Source of the DNA: Pampus argenteus
Lineage: Eukaryota > Chordata > Actinopteri > Scombriformes > Stromateidae
NCBI GenBank assembly: GCA_036937835.1
Contig: CM072863.1
Location: 9,040,001 to 9,104,000, forward strand
Direction of reading: 5' to 3'
Length of the DNA stretch: 64,000 bases
Both the position numbers and the translations under genes were made by a program. The first letter of the stretch is position 1, and each line of letters starts with the position of its first letter. This document shows positions 1 to 10,469 of the stretch, piece after piece. Below the pieces are notes generated by a model, which was not told the DNA's origin, did no database searches, and was given only the letters and a program-made list of their open reading frames with translations.

Positions 1-208
1 TGGGAAAAGACAAAGAAGGGAGGAGAAAGGAAGCAAAAAAAAAGAAAAAAGCAAGAAAGAAAGAGCAAGCATATTTCTAAAATTAGAATCTAGATTTAAT
101 AATACTTCTTTACCACATTAAGCCCTGCTTAAACAGGAAATAACCATTATGGAAGCAAGATGCTCTCTAAATGCTGAGTCACTATGGCCTTCATTTCTGT
201 TAACTCAC

Positions 209-3200
209 AGACTTGAGCTTTGACGTAGTCCATGTACTGTTGGGCACTTAGTGCTGGTTGGCACACGATACTCTGGGGCTTGGCAGTAGAGGGTGGGCGC
301 AGGAATGGATGCTGGCAGGTGCGACTTGTGTGAACTGTGAGCACATAGCGACATGACTGGGGCTCATCCACTCGGGCAATGTAGTCACCTGAGCCTTCTT
401 CACACACAAACTGGAAAAATTTGAGTGATATCATCTAGGTGTCACTAGGAGCATTGTTTAGTACAACATGCACATTTTTGTGTTTGAGTAGCAAAACTTA
501 AACAAAACAAGAAAAAAAAAAAAAAGTGATCAAATGTCTCACCCGGACTTCAGTCTCTCTGGGATTTCCATTTAGGTCACACTTCGAGCCGTTTACATAG
601 GTCTGACTGTGGTAGCGCTTCAGTCGGTGCTGTTTGGATGCCTGAAAGAGCAACAGAAAAGATGTTTTAATTAAAATGTATTGTAATATAAGATTCAACT
701 GATATTGTAATGCAACCCTGCATTATTCCATCATCCAAAATGCAAATTGGGTGAGCTGCTAAGCAAAGAAACTTTAAGATAAGTTCTTATAATAACAATT
801 TTAGGAGGCCAAATGATCCCACAATACTGTGTAGATATATGTATAATAGCTGACAGTTTGTCTACTGTGACACATGATTTAAGGGGGCTGTTGGCAATGA
901 CAGCTTATTTTGTTAGTGTTATTGAAAATTCACATCACTTTTGTTCTACATACAAAATTAGACTGACATTTATTCATTAATAACAGGAAGAACATAGGAA
1001 CCTTTCAACTGTCAAATACACACTGCTGCTTACAAATCAAGCTTTCAGCTCATATTATACAATCATACAAGTTCCTTTTTTGTCTTTAATGAAAGCTGAG
1101 CCACCCAAAGAACTAAATTGAGGCAACCTTACCTTTGCCGTTTCATTACTCCAATCAAATTCAGACTCATAATAACCTAGGAAGAGAATATCCCCTTTGA
1201 TTTCTGTGTCTAAGGAGAGAAAAACAACATCTGTTAAAGTAATGGTGATTAAAAAAAAAAAAAAAACAGATTTAAACCCCAGAGTATAGCTCTTACCTTC
1301 AAGGTGGTACTGTCTGATATGCTGACCGTGACAGAACTCATATGTCCACCAGTCTTTTGTCTGCAGGAAGAATAGAGAGCAGAAAAGTCAATGTATGCAG
1401 TAATTAACTGGTACATTTTCCTTTTTATGTTTAAACACTTGTTTAATTTCATCAGCAATGCATTAAACTGTCCAATTAAAGGACCAGTATATTCCATCAG
1501 AGCTATCTGAAAATATGCACTATTATCCCTGAATCTAAACAATATCATGTTTTCTTGTTCTTGTTCACGACTTTTCACTCTGCCTTTGAATTTTGGAACA
1601 ACTATAAACACTGACATGATGGGACAACCAACCCCTGAATAACAGCTATACATGCTCCTGATTCTGAAAGAGTATTTGACTCAAATGTGCTAATATTTAG
1701 GCAAAATATTCACCTGATTTTAAACTGTAGTCCCCCATAGAACCACACACACACGCACACACACACATACACATATATATGGATGAAAACAGTTCTTATT
1801 AACATTAATATGAATTTTAAATCAGTTGTTAAACATTTTAAGCATCTCAGAAACAGACCTTTAGATGCTAAATGCATATACAATAGATATGCAGTTGAGA
1901 ACCAACCTTCACTAGACATGGGGCAGTGTGCATTGGATTGAGTAGGTCTGGGATGTCAGGCCCAGTGTACCCTTGTGAGTCAGGCTCAGAAGCAGGGTCC
2001 TGGTGAAATCGGACAGCCTGTGCTGGAAGTCGACACTCATACAGCTGCTTGTACTTGCTGGACACCATCATAACCTCCTCTGTCTTGGTCTGAAGGGGGG
2101 AAAAAAAGAAAAAACACTGTTATGAAAACTGCAGTATTTGTAAGTGATGGGTTCACAATTTTCACATCTGTCGTTTTGTCGCTGCATTCCTTCCTCATGT
2201 TCATACTGGCCATTAGAAGATCCCCTTCAAATGCACTTTTGATTTAAGTGATGGGTGCCAAAACCTACAGTGTATCCATACAGTCATTTTGTGCAAAAAT
2301 ACATTTAGGTTTTCTGAAGTTTATATGAGGCTTCAGTTGAGTTGTTCATGTCAAATGGATATCTGACACACTTCTTTCCCTCTTTGTGTTTCAGCGTTTC
2401 TGTTGAGCTGCGGAGGAAGTATAATAAGAAAAACAAGGACTTAGGCACTAAAAAGATTGTAACGTTGAAATATATCTTCCTGATTTGATTGATTTGGATT
2501 TCACATCATCTTCAAACTAACTTTTAACTAGTTTTTGCACAGAAGGAGGCTTGTGGATTTGGGCCCCTGTCACTTACATTCAAATTGCATCATGAAGTGA
2601 TCCTCTAATGAACAGGAGGAATGATTACAGCAAGAAACACATGTGCCAAAGTTCATTTAGGTACCCGATTGTTGAAGACAGACAGACTTTTGTGACTGTG
2701 ATGTGTGACAGTACACACATTTACACAGCACAGCACAGCACAGCACAGCACAGCACAGCACAGCACAGCACTTGACATTTTAAAACATATTAACTACCTG
2801 GCTTTGCTGCTGTACTACTTGTAATGAGGTTGTGTTGTGACAGCTGTCAGCGGTGGCTACTGTGTAGGTTACTTGGAAATAACTTTGGCATTAACACTTA
2901 TTCGTGTAGTTTTGCAAGTAAAATTTAAGACTTAAAGAACCCGTCTTCTTATCTAATGAACAGACAGGTTACTCTTCACGTTAAAGTATCCAACGCCAAC
3001 GGTAGCCTACTTTCTAGTTAGCTCGCTATCTGTTAGCTTAACCAAATAACCCTCACTCACCTGTCCCAGGATGACGGGATCGGGAAGTATTTGAATCCCA
3101 TATTTCATCTCATTCAATTCTTCCAAATTCAAGAAGGCCGCGACACTGAGGGGGTATATCAACAAGAAAACATACAGCCTTTTTAACCAGTGTACCAAGG

Positions 3201-3210
3201 AAGTAGCCAT
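209..3210 (-). CDS. os9: OS-9 ER lectin, 5' part (partial gene)
   Basis: OS-9 is a luminal ER lectin that reads trimmed N-glycans on misfolded glycoproteins and passes them to the SEL1L-HRD1 ubiquitin ligase (ERAD). Six coding exons are seen on the minus strand: 3210-3061, 2089-1907, 1360-1297, 1209-1133, 641-543 and 410-209. All have AG/GT borders and compatible phases. The later exons lie beyond the left edge, and 1-208 is intron. The product starts with a hydrophobic signal peptide (RLYVFLLIYPLSVAAF, about residues 11-26), then the family's LNLEELNEMKYGI segment. The mannose-6-phosphate receptor homology domain follows, with the sugar-contacting tryptophan pair in KDWWTYEF (about residues 115-116), the Q in GQHIRQYH, and the R, E and Y in EVRFVCEEGSGDYIARVDEP. 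Start: ATG 3210 was chosen for the cleanest signal peptide. In-frame ATGs at 3225 and 3309 would only add residues. The donor at 209 is the least certain border. Identity by recalled similarity to human OS9 is strong. Confidence 0.95.
1743..1770. repeat. (CA)n microsatellite, os9 intron 2
   Basis: An imperfect CA dinucleotide run in the intron between the 2089-1907 and 1360-1297 exons of os9. It encodes the spurious valine/cysteine-rich reading frame seen there. Confidence 0.85.
2724..2770. repeat. (CAGCA)n pentanucleotide microsatellite, os9 intron 1
   Basis: About nine uninterrupted copies of the five-base unit CACAG/CAGCA lie in the first os9 intron. It is a simple tandem repeat with no spacers, so not a CRISPR array. 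Expect length polymorphism. Confidence 0.95.
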
Positions 3211-3265
3211 GACTGACTCTCTCATATTCCCGTTTGTCTGACAGCAACAAACACAGAACGCCTGA

Positions 3266-3314
3266 CATGGTGGCAGCGGATTGGTCGATATTAGAAGTGC
3301 TCTTCGCACATTGG
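3266..3314 (-). promoter_or_regulatory. os9: os9 proximal promoter: two CCAAT boxes and ERSE-like site
   Basis: On the gene's strand a CCAAT box lies at 3284-3280, followed by exactly nine bases and CCATG at 3270-3266. This matches the ER stress response element CCAAT-N9-CCACG with one mismatch. A second CCAAT lies at 3314-3310, 30 bases further upstream, a spacing common in NF-Y-driven promoters. The main ATG is at 3210. Induction by the unfolded protein response is inferred and not shown. Confidence 0.5.
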
Positions 3315-6240
3315 CTGTTCTTTGTGTCTCTCAACGGTTTTCTCATTCTTGGGTGTGTTAGTTTACGACACCGGAATACAGTCAGTGGGCGGCGCCTCTG
3401 ACTCTGTCATATTAAACAACACACATGTCTTCTGTCACGGTTATTCTTGCTATAAATTAAACGCACAGTTGTGGACAAAAAAAAAAACACAACAAGACTT
3501 CTATTGGCCTGATAAACAAGTCGTGTCCCAAGCTAATTTGGCGAATTTACAGATCATGCGGATTATGATTACTGTTTCTAAGATTCCCACATGTTCTAGT
3601 ATAAATTTGAAACTTCTACATTTTGTGCCCAATAAAGTGTGAGGTATTTCTTTATGTTAAAACTGAGTCATTTAAATGGTGACACTGCTCATATGGAAAT
3701 GATGAGACTCTCATAGAAAATACCCTCTCATAAAACATGCACTCATACATGCCAGCAAATGATACAGTCAGACACACTAAATTTACGCCCACATATCTAC
3801 ATACACGATACACACACACACACACAAACACACTAGTGTTGAGTTATTATATGATGCATTCAATTAAAAAAAAAAAAGAAAAGAAATGTTGCATATGTTG
3901 TTTTCTATCAGTTGACATGCTAACACAATGCCTCCCCTCTGTTGGCTGAATGCTGCGTTGAGGTGCTGCTGCTGATTTGCTGCACTGTCGTCCACAGCAG
4001 GCGGTGCTGCGGCCACTGCTCCGTTTTTCACAACCAATCTAATTCCATTCCCAGGACCTTTGAGGAATACATTCATTAAGAGGGGCGTCCTCCGTGCATG
4101 AGGGATGTGAAACAACTTATAGTCTTTAAAACTGAGGTGAGCTCCCTTTTCTTATGATTTGGCTGTAATAATAGGCCCATAGCTCTGTTTTTAAAGCACG
4201 TTATATTTGACGGTATTTTCTAACATTGCGCCAACATTTGACGATATCTCTGCTGGACCAAGTAGAAATATAAGAAAAAGGGTTAAAATTGTTCGGGGAA
4301 ATTATTTGTCGACAAAATGCCCCAAACAAATGCAATAGACTGTCTTTAGAGGAATAATGTGTTTGAGCATGTAAGGGCTTGGTGTGCATGATTTCTTTTT
4401 CTGGCTAATAGGCCTGTCTGAGGGACCGTGTTATATCTGCAGACAGGCTTTTATGTTCGCCGGTCCAGATTGCAGGACAGATGATTGCAATACTTTGACA
4501 TTTAAAAAAAAAAATGTTTAAGGATGCTGGGCAGTAAGAAGGGACTGATGCACAATTACAAATACAGTTGTAGTGATTTAATATGGATGGACTCAATTGT
4601 GGGAACAAATCTGTCACGCGTACTTTGGGAGGGACTCAGAGCTGTATCCATCTAACAACACCCCCTTAATTCCTCATGAAACCTTCTTATTATAGCACGC
4701 AGTATAATTCAGATTCGTCTATAGACATTTCGTCGTGATTTTTCAGATCATCTCTGACCTTTTTTTGAAACGGCCTAATTATGTCTGTGGATGGTCCCAC
4801 CATGACAGCTCATTATGATGCAAAATGGAAAATATGCACAGAAATAGGACTGAGTGCTGCCATGGCATCGGGGTTGAATTGGCAGGATACAATATATCAT
4901 ACTGTTAAAACATGTGATTGTTATATTTGAAAAAATGATTCTTTGAGTTATAATTATACCTGATATTTTTCTTTTTTTTTTGGTTTGTATTGAGCTGGAC
5001 AATATAATAATATATGTGGAATCTTATCTCTGAAATATGATCATATCTTGTTATAGTTTTACAAAAGTATGTTGATTCAAAAACTACACATTCAAAGAGT
5101 TTTAATGCACACAGCCTGGATTCTGTGTGATTCTGCCTGTTATTGCTGTACTATAGTGTTCTTCCATTCACTATGTATTGCTCTTGTTTAATGTTTCCAA
5201 GATAATTAGAAACTGACTCACTGGCCATTACAGTAAATATAGTAGAATCTAAGATATGATCATATCTTGTAGGAAAGCGAGCACCTAAAATACATCCTAA
5301 ACATCCTGTTTTCTTGACTTATTTTAGAGATGCCATGTCCTGCCTTAAGAATAAAATATCCAAATGTCACTCTCTTTTGATTCTGCTATGGTCTTTCTAT
5401 GAATACACCAGTGAGTTTGGTAAACATATGTACACTCACTGTAGCCTATCTACTAATAGAAGAAGCAGGAAGAAGTCATTTTAAAGCACTTTGACACACC
5501 AGTTCCCATTTGAGATTGTATTGATTTTTCCCATCTTACCATAACAAGGCTAAATTGGTCACCACCCCCCAGACCCTACAGAATTTCCCCTGGGGGCATT
5601 AAGGCCAAGCAAGCAGCTGATGGAGCACCATATGGGTGCACAAATGTTATTATGTGCTGATGCAATTCCTTTGTGCAGTTAAATTGTATATTGTATGCTT
5701 ATTATTTTGCTTATTTCCTCTTGTCTCCAGATGGGGAAGGGGCTTACTCATTTCTGTGACTATCTACATGGTTTCGGGAGATGCAGGTGCCTACAGAGGA
5801 TGTCCTTTCACTGACTGGATAGAAGCAGTTGGGTATATTTTTTATTTTAAAACATTCATGCACGGATGGAAATAAAGTGAACTTAAGGGATTTGAATACG
5901 TATGAGTAGTAGTTCTGGGAGATTTGAATTCCTTAAACAGCATACAAACTCACATTTGTAATTATTTTGGGTTAATTTTGATCATGCATGACAAAGCATG
6001 ATGAATAATCATCCTGAACAGCAAAAACAATAAATAAACAGAGATGTTGATTGGCACACAGACAAACACGCTAAGAATGCAGTTTGTTAACTGTGGAGGA
6101 AGTTCAGGGAGTTACAGGCCAAAACATTTCAAACTTTGGACAGACGGTGGTGCTAGAGCAATAATGAAAACAATAAGAATTGACTAGACAGACATCTAGT
6201 GCTTAGACATATCAGATTACTGTACTGTAATAGCTGAAGC
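3315..6240. other. Intergenic region between divergent os9 and b4galnt1
   Basis: About 2.9 kb with no recognisable gene on either strand. It holds a CA run near 3811-3830, short A/T-rich tracts, a CTG/CAG-rich patch around 3960-4020, and the palindrome pair near 5032-5268. The reading frames here are short, low-complexity and lack family similarity. Promoter elements of both flanking genes should sit at the two ends. Confidence 0.7.
5032..5268. repeat. Two copies of an AAGATATGATCATATCTT-type palindrome
   Basis: 5251-5268 reads AAGATATGATCATATCTT, a perfect 18-bp palindrome. A near copy (GAAATATGATCATATCTTG) lies at 5032-5050. Both are preceded by a related GTgGAATCT/GTaGAATCT stretch, so this is a diverged direct repeat about 220 bp apart. 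Function unknown. Confidence 0.75.
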
Positions 6241-6501
6241 ACGAAATACACCCGGTCCCGCCCAGCCGTCCGTACCGTCCGTATAGTCCCACAAAGAAAC
6301 AGTACGTAAAAGATTCCTACGATTTGTCTCACTCAGTCTGCTGAATCCTCACAATAGCTCCGGCTGAACTTTGTATTTTTGCGACTGTGGATTTTGTTCC
6401 TTCTCTGTTATACTGGAGTTATATCTGTCTTTCAGTTTACATATCAGCATGTGATGATTATTCTGTAACCTCTTATTGGCCTTGTCTTTGTAGGTTTTAG
6501 G
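6240..6501 (+). promoter_or_regulatory. b4galnt1: Probable b4galnt1 promoter and 5' UTR
   Basis: A locally GC-richer stretch (6248-6290, with a CCCGCCC GC-box-like site) precedes the coding start. Just before the ATG a polypyrimidine stretch ends in TTTGTAG/GTTTTAG at 6485-6500, which looks like a splice acceptor. A non-coding first exon therefore probably lies in this interval. The exact TSS cannot be read from sequence. Confidence 0.4.
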
Positions 6502-9500
6502 ATGCGCTCACTGAGGAAAACAGTGTTGCTTGCCATCTTGGTGTCTGTGGTGCTGGTACTGGCCCTCCTCCATTCATGGCCCACCCGGGGCTACACCACA
6601 GTGGATGTGTGGCAACGACCAGGGTCTATAGTAGAGAGACATCTGGAGGAGAGGCTCCCAGAACCAGACCACCAATTAGGAAACATCCCCTATCGCGTGA
6701 GGGACAGTGTGGCGAGGTAAGAGGCTTTTTTTCCCTCTTTTTATTTTCCATCTATCGACTCTTCAGCACAGCAGACCTCAGCTTAAACCTGATATCCTCA
6801 CACACATGTGTTTCTGATGATTTACTCGCCAGCTTGTTGGCACGTAATGGATGCTTATGTGAAGGTGAGAGTGGAAGAGTGAAACTGCCCTTCGCCCAAC
6901 TCTTATTCCCGCGGGTGTCAGCTCACCCACTGCACACTGCCTTTGCGGCCTCTGAGCTGGAGGAGATAAAGAGGAGACGGGCCAAGGAATACAAGAGTTT
7001 CCAGAAGAGGTAAGCAGCGCCATAAAAACAGAGATATCACAATTAAAGGTGCACAGAGCTGCATTTCAGGTGCTAAATCCATCTTTGGATCATTTTAAAG
7101 ATTACGACCTTCCTGTCTCTCTCTCCTGGAGAAATTCATCCCTCATATATTAGATTTTTTTTCCTGGTTGTACCTGTCTTATTATTCTTGTGTATGTTTG
7201 TGTATGTACAGCACGGTATGTTGTGTGAAGGCTATGCATCTTTCTGATTTAAGCTTTCCCATTCAGGTCACAGACACCTGCGGATGTGCTCATTATTTCA
7301 GAGGCTAACAATCCCTTACAGTATCCAACACAAGGGGTTGAGGTACGACCCCTGAAAACAATCATCATCCCAGGTATGACTTCAGATAGAGTGGGACACA
7401 CATTACTACAAGACTCATTTGTTAAATTAGATTTCTGTCCAACAGATAACTTATGTTATGTTGTAGTAGTATCACTAATTAGATATATGAATTAATGTAC
7501 TGGTCACAACAGTAAGAAAATCAACAAGCTATTTTTTTGTTTAACACCAACCCAGTGCTGATTCATGCTTATGTGACTGCTGTAAAAAAGCACATTGTGT
7601 TTTTTTTTGTAATCATATTTTCAGGTTTGGCCTTACACGACCTTCCCAGAAACCATTACTCAGTAAGTGTTTCAGTATGGCTCTCTTTACTTTCACACAT
7701 TTCATATATCTGTTGTCCTTCCACCATCCCACCTAATGTTTTTCCATCTCTCAGATAAACATCACTACCACGCTGGGAACACTGAATGTGGCAGCAGAGG
7801 TAGACGGGGTCAAAATCAGAGGCGACGGCGAGATGCACATGTTGCTGTCTAGCAGCCTTCTGCCCAACCTGAACCGACAGCTGCAGTTTGTCACCTACAC
7901 AAACACACTGTTCCACCCCAGTACAGTGGACACAGGTGAGGCCTCAAAAGATATGGAAGAATTGGAGGAAAAAATATGTAATGGATAGTGCAAACTGAAG
8001 GTAATTGAGGCATTATATACATTTTCAAGGTTTGGACTGTTTGTTACTCCAATGGGTAATGAATACCAAAAGAATGAAGAACATGGATGAAACAAACTAC
8101 AGATTTACTCTTCTGAACTGACTGCCAACCTTTTACCTGCATGTCATATAATGACTATAACTATTAAGATGTATGTTTATACTCCAAAAAAAGAGTAGGA
8201 CAAGACATGTTTGATCTTATTACACTAATCAAATTTATTAAAAGTTGTTTTTGTTGTGTCTTTCAGTGCAGTTTGAGACAGAGGGGCATCAAGCTGTGTT
8301 CAGTATCAAGATCCGTCACGGTGTAACACCAAAGCTGTACAACACAGGATCCAAAGGAGGTACAGCACATCACCAGCATGTCAACAGTGTCCACAAACAC
8401 AGTCAAATCCTTTAATGTTCATTAAGTCCATTATGTAAAAACTCAACTGAATTTTCCTGTAACTGCTGTCTGCTCCATCCTCTCTGCAGACTACAATGTC
8501 ACCGCCCTCGTTACCATAGCTACCAAGACTTTCCTGCGTTATGATAAGCTTCAAGATCTTATCAACAGCGTGAGAAGATACTATCCCACTGTCACTATAG
8601 TAATCGCTGATGACAGTGAAAATCCCAAAACCATCTCCGGTCCTTACATTGAACATTACATCATGCCTTTTGGAAAGGTAGAAGTGTGGCTGGCAAATAA
8701 ATTAGAAGATTCACTAAATACTCATTCCTGTTGTTTCTATTGATACTGATGTTCAAACTCAGTGTCGTGTGTCGTACTGTAGGGATGGTTTGCTGGAAGA
8801 AACCTGGCTGTTTCCCAGGTGACCACAAAGTACGTGCTATGGGTGGATGATGACTTCATCTTTACAGCTAACACCAAACTGGAGAAGCTTGTGGATGTTT
8901 TAGAGAGGACCACTCTGGATCTAGTGAGTAACACGTGAATTAAATGGGTGTTTTTGCTGAGACAACAGGCACTGACATCAGTGTGTGTGTGTGTGTGTGT
9001 GTTCAGGTGGGTGGTGCAGTGCGAGAGGCCACAGGGTATACTTCCACCTACAGACAGACTATATCCATTGAGCCTGGGGAGGAGGATGGTGACTGTTTAC
9101 ACATGAGGAGAGGATTTCATCATGTCATCCAAGGCTTCCCCAACTGTGTTGTGACTGATGGGGTCATTAACTTCTTCCTGGCTCGAACTGACAAAGTCCA
9201 GCAGGTCGGCTTTGACCCACGCCTCGCCAGAGTCGCTCACCTAGGTGAGTGTGGGGAAACAGCTCAGCGGGAGATGAGACTCCTGATATTACTGGAGAGC
9301 TTAATATTCTTTATCTTCCTGGAGTCCACACAACATGAGCAACAATAAAACACAGCAATTTGAAATCACAATAATCAATAATACAAGAAAAACAAAACAA
9401 GCCAAATATTGATATCAGAAAATGAGTGACATAACTCTGAAAAGGTAGACAATACAAACTTACAAAGTAAAAACAAAGTATTATAATAACCTCCAAAATA

Positions 9501-10353
9501 CACATTTAGCTATCTCAATATATAAGAAATGTTGTTTTTTTTATAAATGATCACCAAAATTATTACAATTCATCCTGAGGGTGGCATGAATATCTGTACC
9601 AATTTTCATGGCAATCCAATCAAATAGCTATCGACATATTTCACAAAAGAACTAACTAACTATGTCAACCTCAAACCTGGCATGGCTAAAAATGTGTCAG
9701 CTAAAGGTAGAAAGGCATGTCGAAACATGTCAGGTGTAGAAACACATCTATTTGCGCTTTTTAATTAAATGTTTTACTAAATGATGTTTAAGCCGAAGAT
9801 TTTCATCTGATTTAAGGATTAAGTGAGATAGCATCATATAACAAAATAGCACTTGCAAAGAGAATTTTACTGTGAAATTTATTTACCAGCACATACCAAC
9901 ATCGCAGTCAGTCTCTGCTGTAATTGAACTAAATGCATGCAATACATTTTATTTCATTTTATTTCATTTATTCCCATGTTTCTTCTTAGCATTAAGGTTG
10001 ATAAAAGCTTTTATTGCAAACTGTTTTCATTTAAGCTATATGATGTTTACACAGTGAAAAAAACAGGTTTGAATAAAACTTTTACCAGGTTTTGCATGTA
10101 TGTGGTTGAAATATTTTTCTTATTTTTTTTTCCAGAATTCTTCATTGACGGCCTGGGCTCTCTCCATGTGGGCTCTTGTGATGATGTCATTGTCAATCAT
10201 GCAACCAAAATCAAACTTCCCTGGGTCAGCCAATCAGAGAGCGACAAGGTTTACACCAAATTTCGTTACCCGCCGGCTTCCTCCGATGCCACACACACAA
10301 AAAATGGCCTCCTGTTCTTCAAGAACAGATTCCAGTGTTTGACTCATAATTAG
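6502..10353 (+). CDS. b4galnt1: beta-1,4-N-acetylgalactosaminyltransferase 1 (GM2/GD2 synthase)
   Basis: This Golgi type II membrane enzyme transfers GalNAc from UDP-GalNAc to lactosylceramide, GM3 or GD3, making GA2, GM2 and GD2, the entry step to complex gangliosides. Ten coding exons: 6502-6716, 6833-7009, 7267-7373, 7625-7662, 7755-7935, 8267-8359, 8490-8677, 8783-8923, 9007-9244 and 10136-10353. All phases close, giving 531 aa (human about 533). A short cytosolic tail (MRSLRKT) and one membrane segment (about residues 8-24) are followed by the stem and the catalytic region, including VTIATKTFLRYDKL and VTIVIADDS. The metal/nucleotide DxD motif is WVDDDF (D355-D357). GFHHVIQGFPNCVVTDGVINFF, the FDPRLARVAHLEFFIDGLGSL region and a C-terminal FKNRFQCLTH complete the family signature. 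Teleosts may carry two copies (a and b). Which one this is cannot be told here. Confidence 0.96.
8981..9002 (+). repeat. (GT)n tract abutting the b4galnt1 exon 9 acceptor
   Basis: An uninterrupted GT run ends directly at TTCAG of the splice acceptor before the exon at 9007. It takes the place of a normal pyrimidine tract. Confidence 0.9.
9549..9690. repeat. Dispersed teleost repeat fragment in b4galnt1 intron 9
   Basis: The stretch containing ATTACAATTCATCCTGAGGG, TACCAATTTTCATGGCAATCC and a TATTTCAC tail matches a dispersed repeat I recognise as recurrent in percomorph genomes. It is probably a fragment of a non-autonomous DNA element. Boundaries are approximate, and the family name is not certain without a repeat library. 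Confidence 0.55.
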
Positions 10354-10463
10354 CCTCCCTCACCTCGTTACCCTGAAGTTTCCTCTGCTAGTCCTAAGTT
10401 GCCAAAGAAGTTCTCCTCCCTTGAACACCTTGACAGCTGTCTTCAGGCTTCACTGTAGTAAAA

Positions 10464-10469
10464 AATAAA
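10464..10469 (+). terminator. b4galnt1: b4galnt1 candidate polyadenylation signal
   Basis: The first AATAAA after the stop codon, about 110 bp downstream. Brain-expressed genes often use more distal sites, so a longer 3' UTR is possible. Confidence 0.45.

Noticed and set aside
1249..1653. 134-codon minus-strand frame in os9
   Set aside because: The frame runs through intron and only overlaps the real exon 1360-1297. The true product uses the spliced exon.
2724..2770. Regular short repeat resembling an array
   Set aside because: The five-base units are contiguous with no spacers, so it is a microsatellite and not a CRISPR array.
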